Part shown: in pieces, positions 54,095-64,000 of the stretch
Layout: each line of letters opens with the position of its first letter
Numbering within the stretch: the first letter of the stretch is position 1
DNA from: Winogradskya consettensis
GTDB lineage: Bacteria; Actinomycetota; Actinomycetes; Mycobacteriales; Micromonosporaceae
Assembly: GCF_018332715.1 (NCBI RefSeq)
Contig: NZ_BOQP01000001.1
Coordinates: 186,001-250,000 of the forward strand
Direction of reading: 5' to 3'
DNA length: 64,000 nt
Notes under the pieces: model-generated
The model's database searches: none
What the model was told of the DNA's origin: nothing
Seen by the model: the letters and a program-made list of their open reading frames with translations, nothing else
Position numbers and translations under genes: made by a program

Positions 54095-55263
54095 CGATCA
54101 CTTCTCCCAAGGGCTTCCGGGCCTCCGGTGTCGCCGCCGGTCTCAAGAGCAGCGGTGGTCCCGACGTGGCGCTGGTCGTCAACGACGGTCCCGACGCCAC
54201 CGTCGCCGGGGTCTTCACCGGCAACCGGGTCAAGGCCGCGCCGGTGCTCTGGAGCCAGCAGGTGCTCAAGGGCGGCATCGTGCGCGCGGTGGTGCTCAAC
54301 TCCGGCGGTGCGAACGCCTGCACCGGCACGCAGGGGTTCCGGGACACCCACGCGACCGCCGAGCATGTCGCCGCCGCCCTGCGCAACCAGCCGAAACCGA
54401 TTCTGATCGGCGCCGGTGACGTCGCGGTCTGCTCGACCGGGCTGATCGGCGAGCTGCTGCCGATGGGCAAGCTGCTGCCCGGCGTCACCGCCGCCGTCAA
54501 GGAGCTGGACAAGACCGGCGGCCCGAAGGCGGCCGAAGCGATCATGACCACTGACACGGTGGCCAAGAACGTGCACGTACAAGGCAACGGCTGGTCGGTC
54601 GGCGGCATCGCCAAGGGCGCCGGGATGCTGGCACCCGCGCTGGCCACGATGCTGGTCGTGCTGACCACGGACGCGGTCGCCGGCTCCGAGGCTCTCGACA
54701 CCGCGCTGCGCGAGGCCACCCGGCTGACGTTCGACCGCATCGACGCCGACGGGTGCATGTCCACCAACGACACCGTGCTGCTGCTGGCCAGCGGCGCGTC
54801 CGACGTGCAGCCCAGCCAGGAGGAGCTGACCGCCGCGGTCGTCGCCGCCTGCCACGACCTCGCGCAGCAGCTCATCGCCGACGCGGAGGGCGCCACCAAG
54901 CACATCGCGATCCAGGTGCTCGGTGCGGCGAGCGAGGCCGACGCCGTGGAGGTCGGCCGGGTGATCGCCCGCAACAACCTGGTCAAGACCGCGCTGTTCG
55001 GCAACGACCCCAACTGGGGCCGCATCCTCGCCGCGGTCGGCACCACCCAGGCCGCGTTCGCACCGGACCGCATCGATGTCGGCGTCAACGGCGTGTGGGT
55101 GTGCCGGGGCGGCTCGGCTGCCGAGGACCGTTCCAAGGTGGACCTCAAGGGTCGCGACGTCACGATCCAGGTGCACCTGCACGAGGGCGAGATGGACGCG
55201 ACGATCTGGACGACCGACCTCAGTCACGCGTACGTCCACGAGAACTCGGCGTACTCCACATGA
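54091..55263 (+). CDS. argJ: Bifunctional ornithine acetyltransferase / N-acetylglutamate synthase
   Basis: ArgJ recycles the acetyl group in the arginine cycle and may also start the pathway. The 390-residue precursor is autocleaved before the catalytic Thr in [16 protein letters not shown] (about residues 187-200). Typical segments are [24 protein letters not shown] and [10 protein letters not shown], and the end NSAYST is normal. GTG 54091 overlaps argC; a longer in-frame opening to 53893 is within argC. ArgB starts in the stop (ATGA). Confidence 0.96.
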   Translation: MTITSPKGFRASGVAAGLKSSGGPDVALVVNDGPDATVAGVFTGNRVKAAPVLWSQQVLKGGIVRAVVLNSGGANACTGTQGFRDTHATAEHVAAALRNQPKPILIGAGDVAVCSTGLIGELLPMGKLLPGVTAAVKELDKTGGPKAAEAIMTTDTVAKNVHVQGNGWSVGGIAKGAGMLAPALATMLVVLTTDAVAGSEALDTALREATRLTFDRIDADGCMSTNDTVLLLASGASDVQPSQEELTAAVVAACHDLAQQLIADAEGATKHIAIQVLGAASEADAVEVGRVIARNNLVKTALFGNDPNWGRILAAVGTTQAAFAPDRIDVGVNGVWVCRGGSAAEDRSKVDLKGRDVTIQVHLHEGEMDATIWTTDLSHAYVHENSAYST

Positions 55264-56128
55264 GCTTGACCCCGCATGAGAAGGCCGCCGTCCTGATCGA
55301 GTCGCTGCCCTGGCTGGAGCGTTTCCACGGCAGCACCATCGTGATCAAGTACGGCGGCAACGCCATGATCAACCCTGAGCTGCAGCGCGCGTTCGCCGCC
55401 GACATGGTCTTCCTGCGCTACGCCGGTATCCGTCCCGTGGTCGTGCACGGCGGCGGCCCGCAGATCTCCCGGATGCTCACGAAGATGGGCATCGAGAGCG
55501 AGTTCCGCGGCGGCCTGCGCGTCACCACCGCCGAGGCCATGGACGTGGTCCGGATGGTGCTGGTCGGGCAGGTGGGCCGGGAGTTGGTCGGGCTGATCAA
55601 CGAGCACGGCCCGTTCGCGGTCGGGCTGTCCGGCGAGGACGCGCGGCTGTTCACGGCCGTGAAACGGCACGCCGTCGTCGACGGCGAGCAGGTCGACATC
55701 GGCCAGGTCGGCGATGTCGCGCACGTTAACACCGGCGCGGTCGACGACCTCATCGCCGCCGGGCGCATCCCCGTTGTCGCCTCGGTCGCGCCCGACGCCG
55801 ACGGGGTGGTGCACAACGTCAACGCCGACACCGCCGCGTCCGCACTCGCCGTGGCGCTCGGCGCCCGCAAGCTGGTCGTCCTCACCGACGTCCCCGGCCT
55901 CTACACCAACTGGCCCGACACGTCCTCGCTGACCAAGCGGATCGGCGCGGACGAGCTGGAGAAGCTGCTGCCGAGCCTCGAGGCCGGCATGGTGCCCAAG
56001 ATGGAGGCGTGCCTGCGCGCCGTGCAGGGCGGGGTCCCCGCCGCGCACGTCGTCGACGGCCGCGAACCCCACTCGACGTTGCTCGAAGTCTTCACCTCGG
56101 AAGGAATCGGAACGATGGTGGTCCCCTC

Positions 56129-56132
<4 letters not shown>
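55260..56132 (+). CDS. argB: N-acetylglutamate kinase
   Basis: ArgB phosphorylates N-acetylglutamate, usually the arginine-feedback step. The 290-residue protein has the kinase motifs [10 protein letters not shown] (about residue 26), [10 protein letters not shown] (about 62), [11 protein letters not shown] (about 122) and [28 protein letters not shown]. The C-terminal [28 protein letters not shown] is conserved. It overlaps argJ and argD by four bases each. Confidence 0.96.
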
Positions 56133-58795
<2,663 letters not shown>

Positions 58796-58799
<4 letters not shown>

Positions 58800-59698
58800 T
58801 CGCGCAGCAGCCCGCCGTCGAAGCGTTCTTCCCGGGCTTCACGGACAACATGCAGAAACTCCAGGCACACGGCCTGGAGTTCTACCTCGCGTCCAACGAC
58901 ACGCTGCGGCCGCATCTCAACGAGGCACCGTACGGTCACAAGCTGAACTGGCTCGACTTCACCGAGACCACCGGCAGCAAGGGCTGGGACACCAACGAGT
59001 TCCTGAACCTGTTCAACGTGATCAACGGCATCGCGTTCGGTGACCGGGGCATCCCGATGCCGCAGTGGGTGATGATCGACCTGATCCTGATGCCGTCGGC
59101 GGCCGTCATCGCGGCGCTGCCCCAGTCGTTGTTCACGCAGACGCTGGAGACCAGCGCGTTCGACGACGAGATGAAGAAGCACCTGCGCGCCGTGTTCGAG
59201 AAGGCTCAAGCGAGCGGCTACAACGGCCCCATCCCGATCGGCGGCTACTGCGCGGCACCCAGCGCGGCCCCCGGGACGTGGGTCGGCTGGTCGCTGTGGT
59301 CGGTGATGACCAACGTCGGGCTCGGTCGCGCGCTCAAGGCCCTCGCGTTGTCGGTGTACCAGGCGAAGAAGCTCGACGGCGTCACCCAGTACGACAACAC
59401 GGCGCTGCGCGTACACACCCGCTTCGGTCGTCTGCAGATCATGGTCGCGACCGTGCCGTTCCACACCTCGCCCGGATCGTTCGTCTACGAGAACGACTTC
59501 ACGCTGCCCGTCTCCACCGGCGAGCCCGATCCGTCGTTCCTGCTGGACCCGTTCGACTACGAGCGCCAGCGCGCCATGCAGAAGGCCATCGAGGCCCGCG
59601 AGAGCCGCTTCTACGTGCTCGCGCCCGGCCACCTCGTGCAGGACGGCAGGACGTCCGTGCCGATCCTCGAACTCCCGTACTCGTCCGAAGGAATCTGA
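58796..59698 (+). CDS. Protein of unknown function inside the arg operon
   Basis: I do not recognise the family. The 300-residue protein starts at GTG 58796 within the argR stop (GTGA), and its stop shares a base with the argG ATG (TGATG), so it is coupled on both sides. It has no clear signal peptide; one hydrophobic stretch ([21 protein letters not shown], about residues 87-107) may be buried or membrane-associated. Conserved-looking blocks are [49 protein letters not shown] and [18 protein letters not shown]. Codon use matches its neighbours. A role connected to arginine metabolism is suggested only by context. Confidence 0.85.
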
Positions 59699-60942
59699 TG
59701 TCCAAGCGCACGATCGTCCTCGCGTTCTCCGGCGGCCTCGACACGTCCTACGCCCTGGTCTCCCTCAAGGAGCAGGGCTGGGAGGTGCTGACCGCCAACA
59801 TCGACACCGGCGGCCTGCACAGCGGCGAGGCCGACGTCGTCCGCAAGCGCGCGGAGGAGCTGGGCTCGGCCGGGCACTTCGTCATCGACGCCCGCGAGGA
59901 GCTCTACTCCCGCGTCATCACGTATGCCGTCAAGGCCAACTACCTGCGCAACGGCGGCTACCCGTCATGTGTCGGCGCGGAACGGCTCGTCCAGGCGGAG
60001 AAGGTCGTCCAGGCCGCGCTCGACCACAACGCCGACGCGGTGGCCCACGGCTCGACCGGCGCCGGCGCCGACCACGTCCGCTACGACTCGGTGATCCGCG
60101 CCCTCGCCCCGCAGATGGAGATCGTCACCCCCATCCGCGACGAGCGCCTCACCCGCGAGTTCGAGCGCGACTTCCTGCTGCAGCACGGCTTCCACACCCC
60201 GGACAAGGTCACGACCTACTCGATCAACGAAGGCCTCATCGGTACGTCCATCGGCGGCAAGGAAACGTACGGCTCCTGGGACTACCTCCCCGAGGACGCG
60301 TGGACGTACACCAAGTCGATCGCCGACGCCCCCGAGGACGGCATCGAACTGATCCTCGAATTCGTCAAGGGCGAGGTCATCTCCGCGACAACGCCGGACG
60401 GCACCCCGATCCCCGGCACCGGCGGCGACGCGAAGAACTACGCCATCCTGCGCTCCCTGAACACCCTCGCCGCCGAGCACGGCGTCGGCCGCGGCATCCA
60501 CATGGGCTCCACCATGGTTGGAAATCTGGCCCGCGTCGGCTTCGAAGCCCCCGGCATGCTCACCCTCATCGCCGCCCACCGCGAACTGGAGCGCCTGGTC
60601 CTCAGCAACCGCCAGCAGGCCACCAAGGCCCAGCTCGGCAACACGTACGGCGACCTGCTCCACGAAGCCGTCTACTACGACCCCATCCTCGACGACTTCC
60701 GAGCCTTCCTGGACAGCAGCCAGTCCCGCGTGACCGGCGCCGTCCGCATCAAACTCATCAAGGGCAACATCATCCCCCTGGGCAGCCGAAGCCCCTACAG
60801 CCTCCTCGACGCCGCCACCCGCCAGGGCGTCGTCTACGGCTACGGCTCCTCGTTGTGGTCCGGCGACCAGGCCCGTGCCTTCGCGCACATGTACGCGATC
60901 CCGGGCGCGATCGCCAAAAACGCAGGCCCCCAAGAGATCTGA
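59698..60942 (+). CDS. argG: Argininosuccinate synthase, divergent type
   Basis: ArgG joins citrulline and aspartate using ATP. The 414-residue protein starts [21 protein letters not shown], with the PP-loop SGGLDTS. Further motifs are IDTGGLHSGE, AHGSTGAGADHVRYDS (about residue 121), EIVTPIRDERLTREFE and INEGLIGTSIGGKETYGSWD. The STGAGADHVRYD block differs from the common STGKGNDQVRF pattern and looks nearer to the divergent form known in Bacteroidetes. ATG 59698 overlaps the unknown gene's stop by one base. It ends the main operon before the inverted dapE. Confidence 0.93.
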   Translation: MSKRTIVLAFSGGLDTSYALVSLKEQGWEVLTANIDTGGLHSGEADVVRKRAEELGSAGHFVIDAREELYSRVITYAVKANYLRNGGYPSCVGAERLVQAEKVVQAALDHNADAVAHGSTGAGADHVRYDSVIRALAPQMEIVTPIRDERLTREFERDFLLQHGFHTPDKVTTYSINEGLIGTSIGGKETYGSWDYLPEDAWTYTKSIADAPEDGIELILEFVKGEVISATTPDGTPIPGTGGDAKNYAILRSLNTLAAEHGVGRGIHMGSTMVGNLARVGFEAPGMLTLIAAHRELERLVLSNRQQATKAQLGNTYGDLLHEAVYYDPILDDFRAFLDSSQSRVTGAVRIKLIKGNIIPLGSRSPYSLLDAATRQGVVYGYGSSLWSGDQARAFAHMYAIPGAIAKNAGPQEI

Positions 60943-60951
60943 GTTGTGCAG

Positions 60952-62019
60952 CTACTTCAGCCAGGCGGCCAGCACTCGCTCACACTCGCGGATCTCGGCG
61001 ACGGGGACGTACTCCTCGTCGGTGTGGGCGAGCAGCGGATCGCCGGGGGCGTAGTTGACGGCCGGGATGCCGAGTTCCGCGAACCGGGCGACATCAGTCC
61101 ACCCGAACTTCGCGACCGGCTCCCGACCCACGACAGCCAGGAACTCCGCAGCAGCAGCCTGATCCAACCCGGGCCGAGCACCCGGCGCCTTGTCCCGAAT
61201 CTCAAGCTCATACCCCGCGAAGACTTCCTGCAGGTACGCGTACGCCTCGTCAACACTGCGATCCGGCGCGAACCGATGATTGATGTCGATGATGCACGAA
61301 TCAGGCACCACGTTCCCGGCCACACCACCCTGGATGTTCACGGCGTTGAGCCCCTCGTGATACTCGAGCCCGTCGACAACAGGACGTCGCGGCTCATACC
61401 GGTTGAGGATGGCGAGCACATCAGCGGCGGCGTGGATCGCGTTGACCCCGCGCCAGGCCCGGGCGGTGTGCGCGGCCTTACCCGCAAGGGTGATCCGCAC
61501 CCGCATCGTTCCCTGGCACCCACCCTCGATACCGGCGTTCGACGGTTCCCCGAGAATGGCGAAGTCCCCGCCCAGCCATTCGGGGTGGTTGCGCACGAGC
61601 CGGCCGAGCCCGTTCTTCACCGACGCGACCTCCTCGTTGTCGTAGAAGACGAAGGTGAGATCGTGCCGGGGCTCGGGCAGCGTCGCGGCGATCTTGAGCT
61701 GGGTGGCGAGGCCGGCCTTCATGTCGCAGGTCCCGCGGCCGTGCAGGAGCTGGGCGTCGCCCTCGCCGCTGAACCAGGTGGGCAGATTGTCCTTGATCGG
61801 CACGGTGTCGAGATGCCCGGCGAGCACGATCCGCTTGTCCCGGCCCAGGCTGGTACGCGCGACCACGGCATCGCCGTCGCGCAGCACCTCGAGGTGTCCC
61901 AGCTTGCGCAGCGAGGCCTCGACGGCGTCGGCGATCGTGGCCTCGTCACCGGAGACCGAGGGGATGTCGCAGAGCGCGCGGGTCAATGAGACAACATCAT
62001 CATGCAGGTCGAGCGTCAT
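60952..62019 (-). CDS. dapE: Succinyl-diaminopimelate desuccinylase
   Basis: DapE makes LL-diaminopimelate for lysine and peptidoglycan. The 355-residue M20 peptidase-family protein has AGHLDTVPIKDN (first zinc His/Asp), GRGTCDMKAGLATQL, YDNEEVASVKNGLG (catalytic and metal Glu), and LGEPSNAGIEGGCQGTMRV. DAP-type actinobacterial DapE sequences match this pattern; an ArgE role is less likely because argJ already recycles acetyl groups. ATG 62019 is supported by the conserved N-terminus. It is inverted between argG and argH, with a 49-base divergent gap to argH. Confidence 0.88.
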   Translation of the reverse strand: MTLDLHDDVVSLTRALCDIPSVSGDEATIADAVEASLRKLGHLEVLRDGDAVVARTSLGRDKRIVLAGHLDTVPIKDNLPTWFSGEGDAQLLHGRGTCDMKAGLATQLKIAATLPEPRHDLTFVFYDNEEVASVKNGLGRLVRNHPEWLGGDFAILGEPSNAGIEGGCQGTMRVRITLAGKAAHTARAWRGVNAIHAAADVLAILNRYEPRRPVVDGLEYHEGLNAVNIQGGVAGNVVPDSCIIDINHRFAPDRSVDEAYAYLQEVFAGYELEIRDKAPGARPGLDQAAAAEFLAVVGREPVAKFGWTDVARFAELGIPAVNYAPGDPLLAHTDEEYVPVAEIRECERVLAAWLK

Positions 62020-62068
62020 AGGGGTGACCCTATCCTTGCGAGAATTGAACCGATCTAAGGAGTGAGCA

Positions 62069-63499
62069 GTGCCGGAGACCGAAGGTCCGACCAGGCTGTG
62101 GGGTGGCCGTTTCGCCGGCGGACCGGCCGATGCTCTGGCGCGGCTCAGCGTCAGTGTGCACTTCGACTGGCGCCTGGCCCCGTACGACATCGCCGCCTCC
62201 CGGGCCCATGCCCGCGTCCTCGCCGGCGCCGGCCTGCTGGACGCTGACGAGCTGGGCAGGATGCTGGCCGCCCTCGACGACCTCGAGTCGGCGTGCGCGG
62301 CGGGTGACTTCCGCCCCACGATCGAGGACGAGGACGTCCACACGGCCCTCGAGCGGGGCCTGCTGGAACGCCTCGGCTCGCTGGGCGGCAAGCTGCGCGC
62401 CGGCCGCTCCCGCAACGACCAGGTCGCCACCGACCTGCGCCTCTACCTGCGTGAGCACGCCCGTTTCGTGGCCTCCGCGGTGGTCGAGCTGGCCGACGCC
62501 CTGATGGAACAGGCGGGCCGCCACATCGACACCCCCGCCCCCGGCCTCACCCACGTCCAGCACGCCCAGCCGGTCAGCTTCGGCCACTGGCTGCTCGCCC
62601 ACGTCCAGCCCCTGCTGCGCGACCTGGAACGCCTCCGCGACTGGGACGAACGCGCGGCCATCTCCCCGCTGGGCTCGGGCGCGCTCGCCGGGTCGTCGCT
62701 GCCCCTGGACCCGGCCGCGGTCGCCAAGGAACTCGGCTTCAAGGCCCCGGTCCAGAACTCCATGGACGGCGTCTCGGACCGCGACTTCGTGGCCGAGTTC
62801 CTGTTCATCACGAGCCTGCTCGGCGTACACCTCTCCCGTCTGGGTGAAGAGGTCGTCCTCTGGACCTCCACCGAATTCGGCTGGGTCATCCTCGACGACG
62901 CCTTCGCCACGGGCTCGTCGATCATGCCGCAGAAGAAGAACGCGGACATCGCCGAACTCGCCCGCGGCAAGGCAGGACGCCTGATCGGCGGTCTGGTAGC
63001 GGTCCTCACGATGCTCAAGGGCCTGCCGCTCACCTACGACCGCGACATGCAGGAGGACAAAGAACCGGTCTTCGACGCGGTGGACACGCTCCAACTCCTG
63101 CTGCCGGCTCTGGCCGGCATGATCTCCACCATGACCGTACGGGTGGACAAGCTCGCAGCCGCCGCCCCCGTCGGCTTCTCCCTGGCCACCGAGGTCGCCG
63201 ACTGGCTGGTCCGCAAGGGCATCCCCTTCCGCGACGCCCACGAGATCACCGGCAGCCTGGTAGCCCTCTGCGCCGCCCGCGAATGCGAACTCGAAGACGT
63301 CTCCGACGAGGACCTCAAAACCGTCAGCGAACACCTCGACCCCACGGTCCGCCAGGTCCTCTCGGTCCGCAGCGCCCTCGCCGGCCGCACCACCCCCGGC
63401 TCCACCGGCCCCGGCCCGGTAGCCGACCAACTCCAGATCGCCTCCGACAAACTCGACGGCTGGCGCGAATGGGCCATCGAGCGGGTCGTCCCCCGCTGA
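62069..63499 (+). CDS. argH: Argininosuccinate lyase
   Basis: ArgH releases arginine and fumarate from argininosuccinate. The 476-residue protein has LWGGRFAGGPADALARLS, LRAGRSRNDQVATDLRL (about residue 110), GLTHVQHAQPVSFGHWLL (catalytic His), and the fumarase-superfamily signature GSSIMPQKKNADIAELARG (about residue 285). GTG 62069 follows AAGGAG at good spacing. It is separated from argG by the inverted dapE and must have its own promoter in the 49-base gap. Confidence 0.97.
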   Translation: MPETEGPTRLWGGRFAGGPADALARLSVSVHFDWRLAPYDIAASRAHARVLAGAGLLDADELGRMLAALDDLESACAAGDFRPTIEDEDVHTALERGLLERLGSLGGKLRAGRSRNDQVATDLRLYLREHARFVASAVVELADALMEQAGRHIDTPAPGLTHVQHAQPVSFGHWLLAHVQPLLRDLERLRDWDERAAISPLGSGALAGSSLPLDPAAVAKELGFKAPVQNSMDGVSDRDFVAEFLFITSLLGVHLSRLGEEVVLWTSTEFGWVILDDAFATGSSIMPQKKNADIAELARGKAGRLIGGLVAVLTMLKGLPLTYDRDMQEDKEPVFDAVDTLQLLLPALAGMISTMTVRVDKLAAAAPVGFSLATEVADWLVRKGIPFRDAHEITGSLVALCAARECELEDVSDEDLKTVSEHLDPTVRQVLSVRSALAGRTTPGSTGPGPVADQLQIASDKLDGWREWAIERVVPR

Positions 63500-63520
63500 C
63501 CGTTCCACCGTTCAGCTACG

Positions 63521-63561
63521 AACGAAGGACGCCGTCGCGCTGACGGCGTCCTTCTTCGTTC
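63521..63561. terminator. Strong bidirectional terminator after argH
   Basis: GAAGGACGCCGTC (63524-63536) pairs with GACGGCGTCCTTC (63542-63554) with a five-base loop. The flanks add AACGAA and TTCGTT with T-rich tails on both strands. It lies between argH and the convergent SRPBCC gene. Confidence 0.9.
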
Positions 63562-63577
63562 TCGCTGCTCAGGCGCG

Positions 63578-64000
63578 TCAGGCGAGGTATTTGCCCAGAG
63601 CGTCGAGCAGACCCCGGGTGCCTGTCTCGCGGTTCGCCCCGTCGGCCCAGAACTGGTCGAAGAAGACGCCGTGCTCGACGTGGGTGAACCGGGTTCCCTC
63701 GACGAGCGGCTCGAACTCGAGCGACGCCACCGACGTGGACATGTGGATCCCGTCGAGCCACATGTCGTACGTCGTGACGATGCGGTTGTGCTCGACGATG
63801 TCGGTGTACCTGGCCTCGTACCGTGAGATCGGACCGTCGTGGAACTGCCCCTCGGCGACGTCGCGTCCACCGACCCGGAAGTCGAAAGCCCATTCGCTGG
63901 GCGTGACGGCGTCGCCGCCACCCCACCAGGCCAGTTTCTGCTTCTCCTCGGCGAACGAGTCCCAGACCCGTTCGACCGCGACGGGGTAGTCGCGGGTCAG
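63578..64000 (-). CDS. SRPBCC/AHSA1-like protein, 5' end outside window
   Basis: The minus-strand frame is open to the end of the window, giving 140 C-terminal residues. They include PVAVERVWDSFAEEKQKLAWWG, VTPSEWAFDFRVGGRDV, YTDIVEHNRIVTTYDMWLDG and FTHVEHGVFFDQFW, the pattern of AHSA1/SRPBCC (START-like) ligand-binding proteins. Such genes often accompany ArsR regulators, but the start and upstream context are not visible. Confidence 0.88.
   Translation of the reverse strand: MTRDYPVAVERVWDSFAEEKQKLAWWGGGDAVTPSEWAFDFRVGGRDVAEGQFHDGPISRYEARYTDIVEHNRIVTTYDMWLDGIHMSTSVASLEFEPLVEGTRFTHVEHGVFFDQFWADGANRETGTRGLLDALGKYLA

Noticed and set aside
60952..62019. Acetylornithine deacetylase (argE) assignment
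   Set aside because: ArgE and DapE are related, but the motif pattern fits actinobacterial DapE and argJ makes ArgE unnecessary.

Overview
The window is dense, very GC-rich chromosomal DNA. Many genes use GTG starts or 4-base stop/start overlaps. The content points to an actinobacterium of the Actinoplanes/Micromonospora kind: the actinobacterial integration host factor (mihF), a helicase-dead PriA, a mycothiol-type maleylpyruvate isomerase fold, an infC-rpmI-rplT cluster, and an argCJBDF-R-G-H arrangement. This placement is inferred from gene content; no 16S, tRNA or CRISPR sequence was seen.

Layout. 0-7.6 kb: pyrimidine and nucleotide housekeeping genes (3' end of carB, pyrD, pyrF, mihF, gmk, rpoZ, coaBC, metK). 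7.6-18.5 kb: priA with a very large low-complexity insert, a small secreted protein, a cytochrome P450, then def-fmt-rsmB, a DUF4303-like gene on the other strand, rpe, and a REC-GGDEF protein. 18.5-22.2 kb: an FMN riboswitch followed by ribD-ribE-ribBA-ribH. 22.2-26.4 kb: a polar amino-acid ABC importer on the minus strand, diverging from hisE-hisG and a small PH-like membrane protein. 26.4-32.8 kb: a structured leader, infC (ATC start), rpmI, rplT, an rRNA methyltransferase, and pheS-pheT. 32.8-53 kb is accessory: a NlpC/P60 hydrolase, DinB and ABM proteins, a HAD phosphatase next to an SF1 helicase with a C-terminal nuclease-like domain, a leucine-rich-variant repeat protein with a probable CTG start, Tat-exported M28 peptidase and beta-lactamase-fold proteins, an SDR, two scars of beheaded genes, a YdcF/SanA protein, a GNAT, a PFK, an APH-like kinase, a GH3 beta-glucosidase and small proteins. 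53-63.6 kb: the arginine operon argC-J-B-D-F-R, an unknown gene, argG, then argH, with dapE inverted between argG and argH. The window ends inside an SRPBCC gene.

How it works together. carB (carbamoyl phosphate) feeds both pyrD/pyrF and argF. The arg operon carries its own repressor gene, argR, with a candidate operator in front of argC. rpe sits beside the rib operon, which uses ribulose 5-phosphate. def and fmt handle both ends of N-formylmethionine metabolism.

Most notable observations: an identical 14-mer DnaA-box sequence (GTTATCCACAGGGG) at three sites, each upstream of a start codon, including those of priA and the helicase-nuclease; the roughly 375-residue insert in PriA with an abrupt switch in codon third-base use; an unrecognised 300-residue protein translationally coupled between argR and a divergent argG; a HAD/helicase-nuclease pair; and two loci where genes lost their 5' ends.
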